Shown: positions 1 through 11,242 of the stretch, in pieces
Position numbering within the stretch: position 1 is the stretch's first letter
Layout of the letters: each line of letters opens with the position of its first letter
The notes under the pieces: model-generated
Database searches by the model: none
What the model was told of the DNA's origin: nothing
The model's input: only the letters and a program-made list of their open reading frames with translations
Source: Allomyces arbusculus
Lineage: Eukaryota; Blastocladiomycota; Blastocladiomycetes; Blastocladiales; Blastocladiaceae
NCBI GenBank assembly: GCA_027604705.1
Contig: JADHYV010000042.1
Coordinates: 1-64,000 of the forward strand
DNA: 64,000 nt
Reading direction: 5' to 3'
Translations under genes and position numbers: made by a program

Positions 1-425
1 GCGTCGGCGGCACGCCCGTTGCCTGGCGCTCAAAGAAGCAGACGCTGGTGGCCAAGTCGACCATGGCCGCTGAGTACGTGTCAGCAAGTTTGGCTGGCGA
101 CACGATTCTCACGATGCGCGCACTGCTCGAGGAACTTGGGTACAAGCAGGACGGACCAACGCCACTCATGGAGGACAATGAGTCAGCAGAGCGCGTCGCA
201 AAAAATGCGCTGCTCTTGTCCAAGCACGTCGAGATCCATGCACACTGGTTGCAGGACCAAGTCGCCAAGAAGACGATTGACCAGCAGCGCGTGGACACGG
301 AGAACCAGATTGCTGACATTTTGACCAAGCCGTTCGCTGCGCCTGCATTCCGCAAGCTGCGCGACATGATTGGGATCGTGGAAGTGCCTGCATCGCGCGC
401 GTAGGAAATGCTCACCGTGGGGGAG
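1..425 (+). mobile_element. Ty1/copia retrotransposon fossil, RNase H end
   Basis: This is the 3' end of a copia-type LTR element cut by the window edge. The plus-strand translation from about position 48 carries the copia RNase H signature: an AAEY motif, then KHVEIHAHWLQDQV and IADILTKPF near its end. A purine-rich run (GTGGGGGAG) at about 415-425, the expected polypurine tract, sits directly against the following LTR. Only the terminal part of pol is present in the window, so whether the element as a whole is intact cannot be judged. Confidence 0.85.
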
Positions 426-608
426 TGTCGGAGTGTTCGGCTCACATATGTGTTTCACCTTTTAGTTTTTCCTTTGTCGTTTGGCCGTCAGAGTTGTCTG
501 AGTTGGATCCACGTGCATATGATGGTGGCAACCTGGGTTTGGTTGCCGCCACTGTTGAAGTGCAGAGTGCACACACCAAATGCATCCTCTCTCCTGTTCG
601 ATCTTGTG
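426..608 (+). repeat. copia LTR (plus orientation)
   Basis: This LTR starts with TGTCGGAGTGTTCGGCTC and is about 185 bp long. It shares a core with at least seven other copies in the first 7.2 kb: a GGATCCACGTG block, GATGGTGGCAACCTAGG and CACACCAAATGCATTC. The 3' boundary is approximate. It is the 3' LTR of the RNase H fragment just upstream. Confidence 0.75.
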
Positions 609-855
609 AAATGATTGGGATCACTGAGGTCCCTGTCTCGCGTGCGTCGGGAACGCTCGCCGTGGGGTAGTGTCAAAGTGTTTGGCTCGCGTTTGTTTCT
701 TCTCTTTGCCGTTTTCCTTTGTCATTTCGTTGCTGGAGCAGTTTGAGTCGGATCCACGTGTACATGATGGTGGCAACCTAGGTTCTAGTTGCCACCACTG
801 TTTAAGAGCAGAGTGCTCACACCAAATGAATTCTTTCTCTCGCTCAGCCTTGCAA
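609..855 (+). repeat. second copia 3' end scrap plus LTR
   Basis: A short stretch at about 610-669 repeats the last codons of the copia RNase H region (MIGITEVPVS). It is followed by another LTR that starts with TGTCAAAGTGTTTGGC at 671 and ends near 853. Two LTRs therefore lie in tandem, each preceded by the same pol tail. This suggests insertion into, or recombination between, related copies. Confidence 0.7.
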
Positions 856-3282
856 AACAGCCGGCCTGCTGAAACCCCAAATACTGACTCTGCATGCTTG
901 AGCAAATTGAGAAACTGCAGCCCAAATTCATCCTTGTTGCGGAGCAGCAGCACAAAGCACCAGCGTGAGTATTTGTGCATGACCATAGCAAAGTAATTGG
1001 TCCCACCGATGCCAGCCATGTTCATAGACGCCAAGTCGGCGTGAAGCATGCCAAAAAGTCGATTCAAGCTCAAATGACGCAGCGGGTGCAGCTGGTTGCA
1101 TGCATTGGCCTCGAGACACATTGTGCACTTGTGTATTGGCTTGGGAGAACCCACGTCGTCCTTGATACCATGATCGAGCGTACAGACAGCCGAAATACGA
1201 TCATGACTGACGTGAAACAGGCGTGCGTGCAAGAGCTCAGCAAGCGACACCTTCTTGACTGCATCGGCCACATGGGCACCAACTGGCCGCTTGCCCCACA
1301 CGTCAAGCACACGTGCATCCTTGGTGGGCCCCTTTTCACAGGTTCTGGGCACCACCCAGGTGTCACCAAACTGCAGTCTGCTGGCCAGCAAATCGCCCGT
1401 CTTGCGATGCACAAACTGGATGTCACGTTCTCCAAAAATCACGCACATGGCAGTTCAGTCGTACAGTTCAGACACCGAGATGAGCATCTTGAATCTGGGA
1501 ATGTACCAGACTGGATCGAGGTGGATGAGCTTGCCCGATGGCGTGCGGATGCGCATCGTGCCCTTGCCAACTGGGCGGCACACTCGATGGTCACCGAGCG
1601 AGACAAGAAACCCTTCTCCAGGACGCATATTTTCGAGCGTGGCAAACAGCGACATGTCGCCGCAGAAATGGGCGCCAGTGGCCGAGTCGACTTTCGGGCT
1701 CTGTGCAAGACGTGCATGCGCAGACAATGGCATCAATGCGTGTGCCCGGTCATGGCAAGGATCATGATCTTCATAATTCGACACATCGACATGAATGACG
1801 AGTGGGTATGTGCCGGGCAGCATTGCCATGCCCTGATGGCTCTGACATTCACGTCTCACGTTCTCGGGGCAGAGGGCAACAGTCAGGTAGTGCATGAATC
1901 CGTCACATTGATCAGCACCAAAAACAACACCAGCAGCATCCACACCACGAGCAAATGCCATCAAATGCTCATACTCTTCCACCGACAGATGCACAACTGC
2001 ACGCTCTTCACCGCCCTTGGCAGCAGTGTTTCCCTCCTTTTTTCTGCGCCAGTTCGAATCTTCAGCGCCTCCCTTGAGTTGTTGGTCGCAGTCGGGGCAA
2101 ACACACGCATAATGGCCAACCTTGTCACAGTTGTAGCAGCCATTCGTGTCCTTGTGCTTCATGACAGCAAGCACCTGCACATCAGAACCAGAGCTGCCAG
2201 CAAGCTGATCAGCAGCTCCTTTGAGAATTGTCTGGAGCTCGACGAGCAACATCTCCTCGTAGCACTCGCCCAATGAAAGAACAGTTGGCAAGTATTTGGG
2301 CGGCAGTGACGAGAGCAAAGCGAGTACAAAAACAATTGGCAAAGTTAGTGCACAGATGCACCAACGACTTGGCTCGCTCATGGTGCCAAATGACGTCAAA
2401 ATGGTGCTGCAAATCGGCAATGTGTTCGCACACTGCAGCTGCACCAGACCCCATCATCAGCTTCGTGAACAGCAATTTCACATTCGACAAATAGGCCTGC
2501 ACTGAACATTTGTCGAAACGAGTGCGCAGCAGCACCCCCGTGTCTGAGACACAATCAGTGGCTGAGAAAACAGGCAACAGCTCAGAGGCAACTGCTGATG
2601 GCAGAATGACCTTGACAATGGTCTGAATGCACTACTTGGCCTTGTAGACATAGTGCTGCATTGTCTTGGTCCGTTTGGCAGCAGCTAGCCCATTCCAAAA
2701 CATTGCATTGGCAATGAGCAGCACATCTGTATCGACCTTGATCAATTTGACCAGCTGAGCAGCCATCATCGTCTGCAGCATCTCGAGTGGCACCTCCTGG
2801 TACTCAGCATCAACAAGAATTGTGTGGGACTCAATTTCGAGTAATGTCTCGAGCTGGTCGGCCATCAAAAAACCGAGAAACCAGTCTGAAAATGTCAGCC
2901 AGTTCGAACCATCAGCCTTCAGTGTCTCGATTGTAGCCATTTGGCCCAAAATCGGTGTCTTGACAGTCATGGACATGATGGTGGTGATGGTCATGGTGTG
3001 GGTCGCCAAATTGGAAAAATCGTCGAAATCGAGTCGGGAACAGTGGCACAGTGTCGTCATGGACAGATGGAACTCGTTTTGGGCAGTGGTGGTGCGAATT
3101 TCAATTGTTGTCGTCATCATTGTCAGAGCAGATGGGTCGGCATGGCACCCCTTCATCAGTCGGCAAAATCGGTCCGTTTACCCCAAAAATCGGCGGGGAC
3201 AGCAGCAATGGGTTGAGGACGAGGATATCAGCAGCGTTTTGGTCAGATCCTGTGCACCGGATGGCAGACAGGGCTCATAACC
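856..3282 (-). mobile_element. Ty1/copia gag-pol fossil (minus strand)
   Basis: This is the internal region of a copia element on the minus strand, read from 3282 downwards. A gag-like segment comes first (about 3156-2210), then a CCHC zinc knuckle (CDKVGHYACVC) near 2110. A protease-like DSATGAHF segment follows near 1690, then a GAG-pre-integrase and integrase-core region (LHADLASMN, FAMVMHKYSRW) at about 1450-860. Reverse transcriptase and RNase H are missing, because the element stops at the plus-strand LTR. At 3269-3282 the plus strand reads CAGGGCTCATAACC; its complement is the primer-binding site next to the 5' LTR. The copy is truncated and broken. Large plus-strand open frames over it are antisense shadows. 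Confidence 0.8.
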
Positions 3283-3469
3283 TTTCAGAAGGTTCAAACG
3301 GGAGCAAGGATGCATTTGGTGTGTGCACTCTGCACTTCAACTGCAGTGGCAACCAAGCCCTAGGTTGCCACCATCATATACACATGGATCCGACTCAAAC
3401 AACTCCAATGGTGAAACAACAAAGAAACAGCAAAGGAAAAAACACAAACGCGAGCCAAACACTTTGACA
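3283..3469 (-). repeat. copia 5' LTR of the minus-strand element
   Basis: This is a reverse-oriented LTR. It begins on the plus strand with the complement of the LTR end and closes with CACTTTGACA, the complement of the TGTCAAAGTG start. It lies directly against the primer-binding site of the minus-strand gag-pol fossil. On its other side it abuts a plus-strand pol fragment, so it probably landed inside an older copy. Confidence 0.75.
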
Positions 3470-3978
3470 AGGACATGAAACTTGAAGCGTTTGCCAATGC
3501 CAATTCAGCCAAGGATTGTGGAGACTGCAAGTCAACATCCAGGTTTGTGGTATGGGTCGAGGGTAGCCCCATTTCCTGGTGCTCAAAGAAGCAAATGCTT
3601 GTGGCCAAGTGGACCATGGCCACTGAGTACATGTCAGCAAGCATGGCTGGCAACACGATTCTCACAATGCGTGCACTGCTCAAGGAGCTCAGATTCAAGC
3701 AGGATGGACCAATGCCACTCATGGAGGACAACGAGGCAGCAGAGTGCGTTGCCAAGGACGTGCTGCTCTCGTCTAAGCACATCAAGATACATGCGCACTG
3801 GTTGCAGGACCAAGTCGCCAAGAAGACGATTAACCTGCAGTGTGTGGATACAGAGAACCAGATTGCCGACATTTTGACCAAGCTGCTCACTGCCCCAGTG
3901 TTTTGCAAGTTGTGGGACATGATTGGGATTGCTGAGGTACCTGTCTCATGTGTATAGGGAACGCTCACCATGGGGGAG
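3470..3978 (+). mobile_element. Ty1/copia RNase H fossil
   Basis: This is a plus-strand copia fragment that retains RNase H. The translation has the STAEY-like ATEYMSAS segment, KHIKIHAHWLQDQV and IADILTKL, followed by a purine-rich tract before the LTR at 3979. It is closely similar to the fragment at 1-425 and to the one at 6487-6909. Most of the element is missing. Confidence 0.8.
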
Positions 3979-4160
3979 TGTTGAAGTGTTTGGCTCACCT
4001 TTGGTTCTTTCCTTTGCCGTTTTCCTTTGTTGCTTCTTTGGGAGCTGTTTGAGTTGGATCCACGTGTACATGATGGTGGCAACCTAGGTTCTGGTTGCCA
4101 CCACTGCTTAAGAGCAGAGTGCACACACCAAATGCACTCGTTCTCCCACTCAACCTTGCA
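3979..4160 (+). repeat. copia LTR (plus)
   Basis: The LTR starts with TGTTGAAGTGTTTGGCTCAC and ends near CAACCTTGCA, giving TG...CA termini. It is the 3' LTR of the RNase H fragment upstream. Confidence 0.75.
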
Positions 4161-4499
4161 AAAAGGTGGTGGTGACAGTCATGGTGCAGCTCAAAAAATC
4201 AGTAAAATCATCCAAACTGATTTGGAAAAATACAGTGTTGCATTTCCATAAGCAGATGCAGCACATTTCAGGTGGTGGTGGAGCAAGTTTTGGATTTTGT
4301 TGTCATTGTGTTTTTGGATTTTGTTGTCATTGTGTTCAAAACGGATGGATCAGCATGGCACCCCTTGGTTGGTCAGCAGAACAGGTCGAGGTGTGCCCAA
4401 AATCAGCAGAGGCAGCAGCAGCAAGTCCAGAATGAGTTGTTCAGCAGCATTTATTCAGTCCATGAGCACTTGGGATGTACCCAGGGCTCATAACCTTTT
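4161..4499 (-). mobile_element. copia leader/gag 5' scrap with primer-binding site
   Basis: This minus-strand piece resembles the 5' end of the gag fossil at about 2940-3282, including the GTCATGGTG...AAATC(A/G) segment and the GGCACCCCTT block. The plus-strand motif CAGGGCTCATAACC at 4483-4496 is the same primer-binding site as at 3269-3282, again directly next to a minus-oriented LTR. Only the leader and a little of gag remain. Confidence 0.65.
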
Positions 4500-4739
4500 G
4501 CAAGGTTGAGCAGGAGCAAAAATGCATTTGGTGTGTACACACTGCTCTTCAGTTTCGCGAGGTTGAGCAGGAGAAAGAATGCATTTGGTGTGTGCACTCT
4601 GCTCTTAAGCACTGGTGGCAACCATAACCTAGGTTGCCACGGTCATGTACACGTGGATCCAACTCGAACTGCTCCAACAAAGAAACAACAAAAGAAAACG
4701 GCAAAGGAAAGAAACAAACGCGAGGCAAACACTTTGACA
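4500..4739 (-). repeat. copia LTR, minus, with a nested partial copy
   Basis: This is a minus-oriented LTR closing with CACTTTGACA at 4739. Its inner end is doubled: the segment GGTTGAGCAGGAG...AATGCATTTGG occurs at about 4504-4530 and again at 4560-4586. A partial LTR end therefore lies beside a nearly full one. Confidence 0.7.
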
Positions 4740-5029
4740 AGGTGCTTGTTGAAGCAATCAGCATGACTTGCAGTTGTCATTCGGAGAAGCAGGTTCAGGC
4801 ACAGCATGTATGTGGTCGGGTGGCAATGTGATATGGTCATACTCACCAGTTCCATCGTTAGGTTCATTGCCAGCATCAGAGGTATTGCTTTCATCATTGT
4901 CATCATGGACTTTTGCTGGCACATCACCAGAAGGTGCATGCTTCAAGTGATCTGCATGGAAGATGTCATGAACACAGTTGGCCAGTTTCGCAAGGTTGAG
5001 CGGGAGGGAGAATTCATTTGGTATGAGCA
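4740..5029 (-). mobile_element. LTR-retroelement pol scrap
   Basis: The minus-strand translation at 4758-5030 contains VHDIFHADHLKHAPSG, which resembles the VFHVSxLK segment near the C-terminus of Ty3/gypsy-type integrases, followed by an acidic stretch. About 4983-5025 again carries an LTR-end-like segment (GCAAGGTTGAG...ATTCATTTGG). It is a fragment, and its family assignment is weaker than for the neighbouring copia pieces. Confidence 0.4.
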
Positions 5030-5365
5030 TGTCGAAGTGTTCGGCTCACGTTTTTTTCGTTTCTTTGCCGTTTTCCTTTGTCGTTTCTTTGTTGGAGCAG
5101 TTTGAGTCGGATCCACGTGCACATGATGGTGGCAACCTAGGTTACGGTTGCCACCACTGCTTAAGAGCAGAGTGCACACACCAAATGCATTCTTTCTCCT
5201 GCTCAACCTTGCGAAATGAGCACTCTGCTCTTAAGCAGTGGTGGCAACTATAACCTAGGTTGCCACCATCATGTACATGTGGATCGAACTCAAACTGCTC
5301 CAACAAAGAAACGACAAAGGAAAATGGCAAAGGAAAGAAACAAACGCGAGCCGAACACTTCAACA
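5030..5365. repeat. inverted pair of copia LTRs
   Basis: A plus-oriented LTR (5030-5214, starting TGTCGAAGTGTTCGG) is followed at once by a minus-oriented LTR lacking its inner end (about 5217-5365, closing with CACTTCAACA). The two share the AAGAGCAGAGTG / CACTCTGCTCTT block and the GATGGTGGCAACC block, so together they form a long imperfect palindrome with almost no spacer. Confidence 0.75.
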
Positions 5366-6930
5366 GCCAGCATACAATCCAGCAGTTTGAGCTGGAAGCT
5401 CATGTGGGAGTGTTGTGCAATGACCTTGAATGAGCAAATGTACCAACTGCTGTAACTTGGTGGTGAGAGGAAGTCAAGCAATGTCAGTGTTTAAGTTGTG
5501 TGCATTGAGCATGACAAAATTACTGACATGTGGTTCCCAAAGTGCTGCTTGGGTTTGAGGAGTGCACCGCAGCATGCGCTGCTGCAAGTCCATGATGATA
5601 TCATGAATGCACAGAAGTTGTGAAGCCAGTGAAACATGGGTGGATCAAGATAAGTGGCCATAAATGTGGTTGGTGGAAGGCGAGGTGATGTGAAGCAGAG
5701 GTATCCTTTGATGTGAGCAGAGCTACCCGTCTAGCTCTATTTGCATGTTTGTGTCTGTTGTTGATTCCCTCTAGAAACGCCCAATCGTATCTCTGGGTAT
5801 GACAGGCTTGTTCCACACTCAACACCATATCAACTGTACATGTGGTTCTCCTGTTTAGCCAACTACCTGATCTTGCCCAGTTTCACAGAGTCCAAGTATG
5901 ACGAGTGCCTGTTCCTGTACAAGATGGGCAAGGGTGTGACCAGCATCTATGTCAGTGACTTGCCAATTTTCGCATCAACCCAGGAGCTATGCAAGTGGAT
6001 CATTGAAAAGCTGAAGTCTGAGTTCAAGGTACATGGCTTGGGCAATGCAGCATGGTCGCTCAGGTGCAAGATCACATATGGTGATGATAGTACAATTTAT
6101 CTTGATCAGAGCCAGTATGTCAAGTCAATGGGCAGGCAGTTCCAGCAGACAAGATGTGGCTGGTGATCCTGATGTGGCTCAATGTCTTCAAAGAGCTGCT
6201 CAACTTGCTAAAGGTTGTCGATCCAGTCATTTAGAGTGAGTGTCTTGCCATTGTCAGGTTGCTGCTGTTTGCTGCAACCAAGACATGCCCTGACATTGCT
6301 GCTGTGACTGCAATTCTTGGCCATTTCATGCATGCACCTGGCATGCTGCATCTCTAAGTAGCTAGATGGCTAATTGGGTACCTGTTGGGTACATCAAACT
6401 TCGGCATCAAGATCTTGGGCAAGGACATGAAACTTGACTCATTTGCCAATGCTGATTAGGCTGAGGATCATGGAGACTACAAGTCAATGTCCAGGTTTGT
6501 AGTATGGGTTGGTGGTAGCCCCATTGCCTGGTGCTCAATGAAGCAGATGCTCAAAGCCAAGTTGACCATGGCAGCTGTGTATGTGTCAGCGGACTTGGCT
6601 GGCAACACATTTCTCACAACGTGTGCACAATTAAAGGAGCTCAGGTACAAGCAGGATGGACCAATGCTGCTCATGGAAGGCAACAAGTTGGCAGAGTGCA
6701 TTGCCAAAGATGCACTGCTCTCATCCAAGCATGTCAAGATCCACACACACTGGTTGCAGGACCAAGTTGCCAAGAAAATGATTGACCTGCAGCACATGGA
6801 CGTGGAGAACCAGAATGCCAACATTTTGAAAAAGCTACTCACTGCTACTGCATTCCACAAGCTGCATGACATGATTGGAATCGCAGACATGCCTGCTTCA
6901 CACATGTAGGGAATGCTCACTGTGGGGGAG
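5366..6930 (+). mobile_element. Ty1/copia fossil: reverse transcriptase part and RNase H
   Basis: This is the plus-strand remnant that keeps the most pol in this orientation. The translation at 5840-6166 matches the end of the copia reverse transcriptase (FTESKYDECLFLYK, then IYVSDLPIFA in the place of the catalytic YVDD region, then a SEFKVHGLG segment). RNase H follows at 6487-6909 with the same KHVKIHTHWLQDQV motif as the other copies, and a purine tract precedes the LTR at 6931. No domain was recognised in 5366-5839. It is a broken, 5'-truncated copy that looks older than the fragment at 1-425. Confidence 0.75.
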
Positions 6931-7114
6931 TGTTGAAGTGTTTGGCTCATGTGTGTTTCTTTCCTTTGCCATTTTTCTGTTGTCATTTCATTGTTGGAGC
7001 TGCTCGAGTTGGAGCCACATGTACATGACAGTGCAACCTAGGTTATGGTTGCCCCTGCTGTTCAAGTGCAGAGTGCACACACCAAATGCATTCTTTCTCC
7101 TGTTCAACCTTGCA
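6931..7114 (+). repeat. copia 3' LTR (plus)
   Basis: The LTR starts with TGTTGAAGTGTTTGGCTCATG and ends near TTCAACCTTGCA. It closes the RT/RNase H fossil and marks the right border of the retroelement cluster. The next 195 bp lead into the GPCR gene end without any recognised feature. Confidence 0.75.
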
Positions 7115-7309
7115 AAAGATTGTGTGCATTGGGGCTGTTGTCACTGCTGACCCCATCCAGGTTCAGGACGATGTGTTCCTTTGCTCAAAGGCATGAGCCT
7201 GCAACAGTGCCCCCTGAGCTGAGCCTTGAGCTGGTTGATACTCCTCAGTACATAGTCTGAGCGTGCTCCAGCTCTCACGGGCGTGAATTCATTACACGAA
7301 ACCAAACGT

Positions 7310-10300
7310 TTACTTTTTGCCATTTCCCCCCATGTGCGACTGAAGTTGACTTGCAGCCGGGTTGATGCTACTCCCACCCAAGGCTCCACCATTTGAATAA
7401 GCAGCCCGCGCAGCGACCGTCAAGACGGAACCCAAACCACGCGTCACCGCCAAACTTCCAGGAACATCGCCCCCACCCACGGCCGACTTGTTGGCCGACG
7501 ACTTGCTCATGACCAGACAATGAATGCTCAATGCACGAACCCACCGAGCCTTGTCCTCCTCAGTGTTGAACTGGATGACGTATGACTCTTCCACTCGAAT
7601 TTCAATGCAGAGCGGGTACTCGGCCGGGTTCGGATCAAATTGAACCGACCGCAGTCGGAACAGTCGTCCCTGCTCTGCATCGCCCGTCATGCGCGTTAGA
7701 GCCAGGTAACCTTCGAGAGCAAGCAGCATGACGCGGTGTGTGTGCCAGGTCGAGAAGAGCTTGTTGGTGATCTAGACAAGGATGTCGCAGCGGAAACGGT
7801 GCACGCTTCGTGAGTAAGTTTGTCCTGCACTTCGCACGCTCGTGGACGAGCTGAATTTACACACCTTGATCGGGTACTTTCCGTGCATGGTCGTGGGTTT
7901 CCCCGTCATCTGCTCGGCCGACGAGATGCCGTTGTTGCCCGAACTCGATGGTTCGTTGCTCAGGTTCATCTTGACACCCTGGTTGGCGCTCTTGGTCTTG
8001 GCAAGGTGGAGCGTCAGCGCGATCCGGCCGACCAGGCACGCATATGTGAACGTGACGGCATAGATCACGACGAGAGCGCGGATCCAGAATGCGCCGAGCG
8101 AGAAATCGCCGCCACCGCCGGAAATGAAGAGAAACGGGGTCACGACGACGGCGCTTAAAAACACGTTTTGCACCTGGATACGAGGGACAATGTTAGCGTG
8201 CTGTTTTCGAAACTCACTTCTTGACGCTGATCACCGCACAAACGCACCGAGTACATGATAAACGAGGCCTCGCGGTACGCGCTGTAGGCCTTGCGCGTCT
8301 TCCACGCCAATACCGAGACCACGAGAACCAGAACGCCGCTGTAGACGATTGACAAGACGTCAAACAGCCGGTCCAGCGTGGGTTTGGTCGACTCGCAAAC
8401 GTAAGTGAACGAGTTGAACGAGTTGACGCGTTTCGGAGCAAGCGGGGCAACCAACGTGAACACGACGAGCAACACGATTTGGACGAGCATGATGGCCAGG
8501 CACCCAAAGAACAGATTCACGTCGTTGAGCATATGGAGCTGGTTCAGCTTCTTGTTGTCAAAGACCTATTCGGGCAAACCAAAAGGATCAGAGCCGGGGG
8601 AGAAGAACAGTGGATGATGACGGTATCAGCGGAAGTGCACACCTTGTAAATTCGGTAGGCCTTGGCGGCGACTGCCGACAGCGTCACATGGAACCCAACG
8701 AGAAGCGCCCACCGCTCCATGTTACAAATCAGCGCCGTCGGCACGTCAATCCACAAAAATATGGTCGCGAGGACCAACAACAAGCCCGCGCAAATCATGC
8801 TCAGGAATGGCAGACTCATCTGTTTGACCGAGCTGTGCGTGCGGTTCATGGCGAGGTAGACGAGCGTGCCGACAATCACAGCCGCGACAATCGCGACGAG
8901 CCCCATGATCACGATCGCTCCAACATCGCCGTACACTAGATATCCGCGCAAATGCTCTGGTCGATCGGCGGGCTTGTCGGATGTTCCTGAATAGTACAGC
9001 GGCGCGTCGTGCGCGACGATGTCCTTCTTGTCGAGCTTGACCGTGTACGCGACCCGTCGCTTCATGCCGTACATGTTGATCAAGTGGTAATCCATGACGC
9101 GCTCGAAACTGCTGTCCCACTGCACGGGTCCCGACGTCGTCGACTCGTACGGCTCGAGAAAATCGGTGAGCGTGGCACCGCGCAGGTTGCGCGCCTGAAC
9201 GTCCTTTTCCGAGTTGCGCTTGACGAGTTTGGCGATCCCGCGCGCCATGGTCGTAAGGCAATCCTTAAAGAGCGTCGCATACCTGGTCACCGTGAGAAAT
9301 CGGTCGAGTTAGTGCGTGTTCAGTGAAAGTGCGGTCCGAGGAAGTAGCGTCCATACCACATCGTATCGGTGCGCTTGAACCGCTCCTGGTACCGCTTGAG
9401 GAAATCGGCAAACCCGGACCCGACCTCGGCGGGGAACGCGTAGAACAGGCCGTTGATGTTGTCCTTGTCTTCGGCCGTGTACGTGCTCAACTGCTTGGCG
9501 TCAGCAGCGGCCATGTCCTCGTCGAGCGTCGCCACGCCCTCAGACGCAATCCAGACCCAATCGCGACCAATGAGCCCGGCTTGGCGCGCAATGCGCAGAA
9601 TCGGGACCAAGTCCTCGTGCGTGCCGAAAAACATGACGATGCGCACGCCGGCCAGACGCACGCTATCAATGGCGATGCGGTAGCTGCGGCCCGTCGGGTC
9701 GGACGGCGAAAACGACTGCACCGACTCGAGCGACACGCCCAAGTCCGACGCCGTGCGCGTAAACGTTTGCTTGATGCCCTCGCCGTAGTCGTCGCTGGCG
9801 GCAATCACGGCAACGTTGTTCCACCCCATTTTCTTGACAAAAATCGCAAGCGCGACGCCCTGGACCTTGTCGGGTGGAATGGTCCGAACGAGTAGCGGGA
9901 AGTCGGCGCGGTTAATCGGCGCGCTCGCCGCGGCCGAGCAGGTGAACATGCCGAAATTTGCAGCTGACAGCGCGAGGGGGATAGTTGCTAACGCGGAAAA
10001 CGACCGTGTCAAAGCTGTCGCGTCCACCAGCAGAAACCAGCACGAGAGTGCAATGCGTACCAGTCGACGAGTACTCGCCAATAACTGCAACAGCGCCTTT
10101 GCTCGCGGCATCAAAAACCGACTCAACGGCGCTCGCAACGCCCTTGCCCGAGTCGTAATTGATGAGCGAGAACGAGTTGCCAGCAAAACTGGTCGAAGCC
10201 CACTGGTTGACCTCCTCGATCCCCATGTCGAGCACCTCCTTGATCCCCTGCGCCGAAAGGCCATCGCCCTCCGCTAAACGTTGACGAAAGCGAGAGTCAG

Positions 10301-10463
10301 TCACCTCGGACGTGTCAAGTCGCCTCGGTGGCTCAAACGGACAGGAATACGGCAGCGTCACCGCAAATTTGTATTCGGCAGAGTGCGCGTCACGCGCAAG
10401 CGCGGCAACAACGAGGAGCAAGAACGGCACGAGCCACGAACGGCCGCCGCGCGCAATAACCAT
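7310..10463 (-). CDS. class C GPCR (GABA-B/mGlu-like) with C-terminal PH-like domain
   Basis: This six-exon gene encodes 930 residues; the introns are 9988-10060, 9283-9356, 8566-8642, 8174-8217 and 7772-7864, and the exon total is divisible by three. The ATG at 10463 opens a signal peptide (hydrophobic LVPFLLLVVAALA). An extracellular Venus-flytrap domain of the ANF-receptor type follows (EVNQWASTSFAG, VIGEYSST, VAVIAASDDYGEGI). Seven membrane segments lie at about residues 467-735, starting with VGAIVIMGLVAIVAAVIVG. After TM7 and a Ser/Asn-rich linker, residues about 778-870 look like a pleckstrin-homology fold: STWHTHRVMLLALEGYLAL, then YVIQFNTEEDKARWVRAL with the conserved helix Trp. The tail is low-complexity. 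The receptor is expected at the plasma membrane, sensing a small ligand through G proteins. The ligand is unknown, and the PH call is by eye. Confidence 0.85.
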
Positions 10464-11242
10464 GACGGGGATGATGATCAAATCTTGGTTCGTCTCTGCA
10501 AACGGCACTTGAGGGTCAGCTGCTGGATATCATGCACGATCCGGTGAACTCCACTCGTACATGCGATTCGTCTATTCTTTAGCAGCAACCACTGCTCGTG
10601 GACGCGCGGTGGAGAAAGCGCGCGTGGTTGGTGTCGATGAAGATCGGGTTTGAGCAAGGAACAAATGGGCGGGCTCGGCACAACCAGGAGCGCGCAACCG
10701 GCGCGGCCTGGAAGCAAAACGGTAGCGGAGCGCAGGGCAGCGAGCACGAAAGTTCCGGGAATTGTTGGATCAGTAGACAAGGGCAGCTGGGAGAGAGAGA
10801 GAGAGACGCTCGCCGGGACGTTGGTAGCGGGGGTCGGGGGGTGGCTGGTCCCGGCAAGTGAAAGGCGCGCGCCCCCATCATGCTAGTGCATGCGTGCCTC
10901 GGGCCGGGCATGCTTTTGGTTGGCGCGGTAGGATTGCAGCAGGTTGGACGTCGAGGCGCTGATCCAATCTCTTGATCGGGAATGAGTGAGGAATGCCGGC
11001 GCTCCACCTGCGCTCGTTGTTCATGGCTTGCCGTGGCTCGAAACTCCACTGTGTGTGGCTTTGCTTCTCTCCTCTCTGGTCAACGCGCCACTCCATGAAA
11101 CGTCAGGACAACACTTTCTGGCGAATCGGGGCGCTGGCCGCCTGATGTGCACCATGGGCCACCGGGTTGTCGGGGAGGGTGTGCGCGGGCGTGTCGTCGA
11201 GTGTGGGTGGCAAGACATCACGCGAGAAATGATCACGACAAG
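10464..11242. other. intergenic, no gene seen
   Basis: This is the upstream region of the GPCR and the downstream region of the enoyl-CoA hydratase gene. It holds a short GA run at about 10793-10804 and no convincing coding signal on either strand. Confidence 0.5.

Noticed and set aside
975-2276. 433-codon open frame on the plus strand
   Set aside because: It lies exactly antisense to the copia gag-pol fossil, starts at GTG and has no family features.
3269-3282. initiator-Met tRNA-like sequence, possible tRNA gene or tRNA-derived SINE
   Set aside because: Only the anticodon-arm part is present, directly next to an LTR in two places. A primer-binding site explains it better; no acceptor stem or T arm is present.
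4758-5030. Separate Ty3/gypsy element
   Set aside because: Only one short integrase-tail-like motif is visible. It is too little to define an element, so it was kept as a low-confidence scrap.
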